Positions 6,703 through 9,153 of a stretch of 9,153 nt of DNA are shown one piece after another. Location: positions 1-9,153 of the forward strand of contig CAMFKC010000055.1 in assembly GCA_945956975.1 (NCBI GenBank), written 5' to 3'. The DNA comes from an uncultured Methylocystaceae bacterium (GTDB lineage Bacteria; Pseudomonadota; Alphaproteobacteria; Rhizobiales; Beijerinckiaceae). The notes under the pieces were generated by a model. That model was not told the origin of the DNA. It saw only the letters and a program-made list of their open reading frames with translations, and ran no database searches. The number at the start of each line of letters is the position of its first letter. The first letter of the stretch is position 1. Position numbers and translations under genes: made by a program.

Positions 6703-7215
6703 TCACGCGGGGTCCTCGGACCAGAAATAGTGCCACACGCCGTCCGCTGCGATGCCGACGCGCATCGGCGGCGGGCGGCCCGACTTGTCTGCGCGCGTAA
6801 GGTCTGCGAAGCGCACGCAGGCGAGCATGAGCTGGCGTTCCTCGGGCGTCGGATCGGCCGGCGGCTTCAGCGCGAAGGCGGGCCAGACGAACATCTGCGT
6901 CTTGCCGCGCGTCTCGATGACGAAGGCCTGCCGCAGCACGTTGCGCAGCAGCGTGACCATCTCGTCGCCCTTGCGGTCGAAGGAAAGAGCCTTCAGGCGT
7001 TCGACGGGGTCCTCGCCCGGCCCGCGCTTGCCGCCGCGCTCGAACAGGGGGCGCACCTCGTTCCAATCTATGGGGATTCGCAGCGCCTCGACGTCGCGCG
7101 TCGCGCAGGCCTGCAAGATCTTCTGGCGAATGGCGGCGACCGCGCGCGGCAAAGCGGCTGCGTCGGTCATGGGATCGGAGAGCGTTGAAGGCGGCGACGA
7201 TTTTGGAGGAGCCAT
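6703..7215 (-). CDS. Conserved-looking hypothetical protein, 170 residues
   Basis: I do not recognise a named domain. The sequence resembles, from memory, an unnamed group of Rhizobiales proteins with an N-terminal helix, then RDVEALRIPIDWNE (40-53), GEDPVERLKALSFD (67-80), a helix, FVWPAFAL (109-116), PTPEERQLM (122-130), and a final GIAADGVWHYFW (154-165). It has two cysteines (37 and 133). Relatives often carry a signal peptide, but none is seen here: the first 25 residues are Pro/Ser/Ala-rich and not hydrophobic enough. ATG at 7215 is the most upstream start possible because an in-frame TGA lies 9 bases earlier; ATG at 7170 (residue 16) is an alternative and neither has a clear Shine-Dalgarno. 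It converges with benE, 7 bp between stops. GC-rich codon use and patterned conservation argue that it is real. Confidence 0.75.
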   Translation of the reverse strand: MAPPKSSPPSTLSDPMTDAAALPRAVAAIRQKILQACATRDVEALRIPIDWNEVRPLFERGGKRGPGEDPVERLKALSFDRKGDEMVTLLRNVLRQAFVIETRGKTQMFVWPAFALKPPADPTPEERQLMLACVRFADLTRADKSGRPPPMRVGIAADGVWHYFWSEDPA

Positions 7216-7258
7216 CAGCGATCAATAGCTCACGCGCGTGGCGTTTTCGCGGTCAAGA

Positions 7259-7389
7259 ATTGTCATCCCGGCCAGACAGAAGTCGCCTGATGGCAACTTC
7301 GTCAGAAAGCGCAGCGGAGAGCCGGGAACCAGAAGCAGCAATGTCGATGCTGGGTCCCGGATCGGCCTTTGGCCGTCCGGGATGACAAT
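7259..7389. repeat. Composite palindromic intergenic element of about 131 bp
   Basis: The ends are perfect 13-bp inverted repeats: ATTGTCATCCCGG (7259-7271) and CCGGGATGACAAT (7377-7389). Inside the right half is a strong hairpin: TCCCGGA (7355-7361), one unpaired T, CGGCC (7363-7367), loop TTT, GGCCG (7371-7375), TCCGGGA (7376-7382). A further CCGGGAACC (7323-7331) can pair imperfectly with GGTCCCGG (7353-7360). The outer repeat and inner hairpin share bases, so alternative folds are possible. No coding frame is convincing. It lies between the stop of the 85-residue gene (7403) and the start of the 170-residue gene (7215). It resembles dispersed palindromic repeats common in Rhizobiales genomes, as recalled from memory. 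Confidence 0.75.
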
Positions 7390-7402
7390 CCCTGGTGACC
7401 TT

Positions 7403-7660
7403 CTAATGCCGCACGCCGACCGTGAATTCCCCGCGCCGCACCCGTTCGGGCAGCCTGGCGCAGAAATTCGCCACCGCGTCCTCGCCGTAGCGCGCGACCA
7501 GTTCCTGCAGGCCTGCGGTGATCGCCGCGTCCGCGAAGGATTCCATGTCGAGCCCCGCCATGAGCGCCTCGACGAAGGCGTCGTTGACGTAGACCAGCGC
7601 GGCGCGGCGGTCTTCTGTGGCGATGTCGAGGTCGAGGGAATGGGCGGTGCGCGAATTCAT
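7403..7660 (-). CDS. Small conserved-looking hypothetical protein, 85 residues
   Basis: I recognise no named domain. It is a small acidic, soluble, mostly helical protein: ALVYVNDAFVEALMAGLDME (21-40), then TAGLQELVARYGEDAVANF (48-66), and a basic tail LPERVRRGEFTVGVRH (70-85). Similar short proteins with a YVN..W/F..A helix and an ELV..YGE..VA helix ending in RRGEF occur in Rhizobiales as hypothetical proteins (recollection, not a search). ATG at 7660 is the likely start; the Shine-Dalgarno is weak (AGG about 9 bases before). The 95-bp upstream gap holds TTGACA and a CtrA-like motif, so it may be transcribed on its own. The TAG stop is followed within 13 bases by a large palindromic element. 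Confidence 0.75.
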   Translation of the reverse strand: MNSRTAHSLDLDIATEDRRAALVYVNDAFVEALMAGLDMESFADAAITAGLQELVARYGEDAVANFCARLPERVRRGEFTVGVRH

Positions 7661-7726
7661 GGCCGCAACCTATACGGCTCAAACCGTCTGCGCGATTGAG
7701 GTCTTGATGGAAGGTTAACGCGGACT

Positions 7727-7742
7727 GTCAATTTCGGGTTAA
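7727..7742 (-). promoter_or_regulatory. Candidate CtrA-like site with overlapping TTGACA box
   Basis: The minus strand reads TTAACCCGAAATTGAC, which is TTAA-N7-TTGAC, one base off the CtrA consensus TTAA-N7-TTAAC. The second half overlaps a perfect TTGACA (-35-like, plus 7726-7731). A second TTAACC half-site follows at plus 7714-7718, in the same GC-rTTAACC context. It lies 67 bp or more before the 85-residue gene. No good -10 is seen 17 bp downstream (ATCAAG). Motif seen; regulation by CtrA inferred. Confidence 0.3.
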
Positions 7743-7755
7743 TGCGCCGCCGGCT

Positions 7756-8220
7756 TCAGCTTCCGCTGTAGCGATCGGCGATGTCGCGGGCGAGCCGCCC
7801 GCCCTCGTCGACGTAGCGCGTGATGGCGGCGCGGGCGTTTCCCGTACACTGGCCGTAGGTGGTTTCATAGCCGCGATAGCCGCGATTGTAAGCCCCGGCT
7901 AATTTCTCGCGGCGCTCGGGCGCAGTTCCCTCGGCATCGAGCAATGCCGCCATTTTCGCGCGATATTCCGCGCCGTCGCCATCGCCGCAGAGATCGCGCA
8001 GGTAGGCGAGCGCGCCCATGATTTCGGATAGACGGAGCAGTTGCGCCTCGTAGAGCGGGGCGCCCTGCACGGGCGGCGCCGGCGGTGCGGCTGGCTTTTT
8101 CTCCGGCTCCGCCTTATCCGCCGACGGCGCGCGCGCCGGCTTGCGCTCGAGCGCATGCGCCGACCCTGCAAACAGCGCGAGCGCCATCGCCCAGCCCAAC
8201 GGACGCAGCGCGGGTTTCAT
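7756..8220 (-). CDS. Secreted TIGR02301 (DUF2385) family protein
   Basis: A 154-residue protein with an N-terminal signal peptide: basic start (MKPALR), hydrophobic core, and a likely cleavage after Ala-His-Ala near residue 23, so probably periplasmic. A Lys/Pro/Ala-rich linker follows (about 25-52). The domain then runs from PLYEAQLLRLSEIMGALAYL (recognisable as YEAQLLRLSEI), through DLCGD and AYNRGYRGYETTYGQC, to RYVDEGGRLARDIADRY at the end. This matches the alphaproteobacterial TIGR02301/DUF2385 family, whose function is unknown. Two cysteines flank the central helices and could form a disulfide. The ATG at 8220 overlaps the TGA of the Nudix gene as ATGA, with AGG six bases upstream; an in-frame start 5 codons earlier would lengthen the N-terminus without improving the signal peptide. 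It is likely the last gene of a pdxH-Nudix-TIGR02301 unit. Confidence 0.85.
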   Translation of the reverse strand: MKPALRPLGWAMALALFAGSAHALERKPARAPSADKAEPEKKPAAPPAPPVQGAPLYEAQLLRLSEIMGALAYLRDLCGDGDGAEYRAKMAALLDAEGTAPERREKLAGAYNRGYRGYETTYGQCTGNARAAITRYVDEGGRLARDIADRYSGS

Positions 8221-8684
8221 TCCGCCTGCTCGCAAATGTCGGCGGCGCGGGCCAGGATTCTCCCGAGATGCGGCGTCGTCGGCAGGTCGCCGAGATCGCG
8301 CGGATCCACCCAGCGCACCTCGCCCGCCTCCGGGCCTGTCTGAGCCTCGCCCTTCGTCCAGATCCCGACGAAGGAGGCGACAACGAAATGATGCCGGACG
8401 AGGCCCTGTTCGTCGCGGTCGATGCGCTGGACATGGCGATTGAAGCCGACGATGCGGGCTTCCACCCCCACCTCTTCCATCAATTCGCGCAGCGCGCCTT
8501 CCTCGAGCGTCTCGCCGACCTCGACCAGCCCGCCCGGCAGCGACCAGACGCCAGCGCCTGGCGGCTTGGTGCGGGTCGCGATCAGCACCCTGCCCTCGCG
8601 GAATACGGCGACGGAGGCGGCCAGGATCGGCCGCGCAGGGTAGGTGCGGTCGTCGGCTCCGAGGGTCGGCGCGGCTTGCGTCAC
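8217..8684 (-). CDS. Nudix hydrolase
   Basis: A 155-residue protein with an exact Nudix box, G-x5-E-x7-R-E-U-x-E-E-x-G-U, at 52-74: Gly52, Glu58, Arg66, Glu67, Glu70, Glu71, Gly73. The strands before it (PILAASVAVFREGRVLIATR, 19-38) and VWSLPGG (46-52) are typical. Such enzymes use Mg2+ bound by the box glutamates to cleave nucleoside diphosphates linked to another group. The overall pattern resembles small ADP-ribose/NADH-type or MutT-like members; the substrate is not predictable here. The start is GTG at 8684, 10 bp after the pdxH stop, with no strong Shine-Dalgarno, which suggests coupling to pdxH translation; no alternative start exists before the first strand. The stop overlaps the next start as ATGA. 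Three genes in line with pdxH form an apparent operon. Confidence 0.92.
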   Translation of the reverse strand: MTQAAPTLGADDRTYPARPILAASVAVFREGRVLIATRTKPPGAGVWSLPGGLVEVGETLEEGALRELMEEVGVEARIVGFNRHVQRIDRDEQGLVRHHFVVASFVGIWTKGEAQTGPEAGEVRWVDPRDLGDLPTTPHLGRILARAADICEQAE

Positions 8685-8694
8685 GAGAAGCGGC

Positions 8695-9153
8695 TCAAGG
8701 GTAGAGGCGCTGCTTGCGCCACTCGCCCTCGGGCGCGTCGCGGCGGAAGTCGATGCGGTTGTGCAGGCGAAAGGCGCCGTCAGACCAGAATTCGAACTGC
8801 ACGGGCTTGATGCGGAAGCCCTTCCAGTATGGCGGGCGCGGGACGTCGCCGACCGGATATTTGGCGGCGTATTTCGCCACGGCCTTTTCCAGCGCGAAGC
8901 GGCTCTCGAGCGGGCGCGACTGCTGGCTTGCCCAGGCGCCGATGCGGCTGTCGCGCGGGCGGCTGTTGAAGTAGCGGTCGGACTGCGCCTCGTCGACCAC
9001 TTCGACGGGGCCGCGGATGCGGATCTGCCGGCGCAGCGATTTCCAGTGGAACAGCGCGGACGCCTTGTGCGCGGTCAGCAATTCCTGGCCCTTCGCGCTC
9101 TCGGCGTTGGTGTAGAAGACCGGCCCGCGGGAATCGAAATCGCGGCACAGCAC
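8695..9153 (-). CDS. pdxH: Pyridoxine/pyridoxamine 5'-phosphate oxidase, N-terminus missing
   Basis: The frame is open to the right edge; 152 C-terminal residues are visible of roughly 200-220 expected. The enzyme uses FMN and O2 to oxidise PNP or PMP to pyridoxal 5'-phosphate, the last step of vitamin B6 synthesis and salvage. Seen: FDSRGPVFYTNAESAKGQEL (6-25 of the visible part), ALFHWKSLRRQIRIRGPVE (33-51), YFNSRPRDSRIGAWASQQS (61-79), PPYWKGFRIKP and the EFW strand. RLH (129-131) matches the conserved Arg/His pair that contacts the substrate in E. coli PdxH, and the family end is EWRKQRLYP. The first visible codon is GTG for an internal Val in VLCRDFD, not a start. Start and promoter lie beyond the window. 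It is the first visible gene of a unit with the Nudix and TIGR02301 genes. Confidence 0.95.
   Translation of the reverse strand: MLCRDFDSRGPVFYTNAESAKGQELLTAHKASALFHWKSLRRQIRIRGPVEVVDEAQSDRYFNSRPRDSRIGAWASQQSRPLESRFALEKAVAKYAAKYPVGDVPRPPYWKGFRIKPVQFEFWSDGAFRLHNRIDFRRDAPEGEWRKQRLYP

Noticed and set aside
7302..7682. A 126-codon minus-strand frame and a 153-codon plus-strand frame across the 85-residue gene and the palindromic element
   Set aside because: Both are Arg/Gly-rich, run through repeat DNA and lack recognisable motifs; the 85-codon frame has a plausible helix pattern.

Overview
The window is a gene-dense, strongly GC-rich stretch of bacterial chromosome with GC-biased third codon positions. 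Gene content points to an alphaproteobacterium of the Rhizobiales/Hyphomicrobiales type: a TIGR02301/DUF2385 protein, an HD hydrolase and tyrosine-phosphatase-like protein next to tag, a DUF2339 membrane protein, and palindromic intergenic repeats. The genus is not determinable by eye. No tRNA, rRNA, CRISPR array, insertion sequence, integrase or phage gene was seen, and no gene-free stretch exceeds 300 bases.

Left part (1-3977, all minus strand): transcription runs right to left through ygfZ (folate-binding Fe-S assembly factor), tag (3-methyladenine DNA glycosylase I), a YfbR-like HD phosphohydrolase, a CX5R tyrosine-phosphatase-like protein, and a DUF2339 multi-pass membrane protein cut by the left edge. 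The tag/HD and HD/phosphatase junctions overlap (ATGA and TGATG), so translation of those three is probably coupled. A 60-bp REP-like inverted repeat lies between ygfZ and tag and also encodes the last eight residues of YgfZ.

Middle (3978-6695): a 170-bp divergent intergenic region with a candidate ygfZ promoter, several inverted repeats and an AT-rich 14-bp palindrome precedes the only plus-strand unit. That unit is a dihydroorotase-family amidohydrolase with a Gln in place of the first metal-binding His, followed 4 bp later by a BenE-family membrane transporter. The transporter converges on the next gene with only 7 bp between the stop codons.

Right part (6703-9153, all minus strand): pdxH (PNP/PMP oxidase, N-terminus beyond the right edge), a Nudix hydrolase and a secreted TIGR02301 protein form a compact set. 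Then come two conserved-looking small proteins of unknown function, separated by a second, unrelated palindromic element of about 130 bp. A candidate CtrA-like site lies upstream of the 85-residue protein.

Overall this is mostly ordinary housekeeping and maintenance sequence. I found no clear new defence or mobile system. The items most worth checking are the Gln-variant dihydroorotase paired with a transporter, the repeat that has become part of ygfZ, and the two palindromic element families placed just after stop codons.
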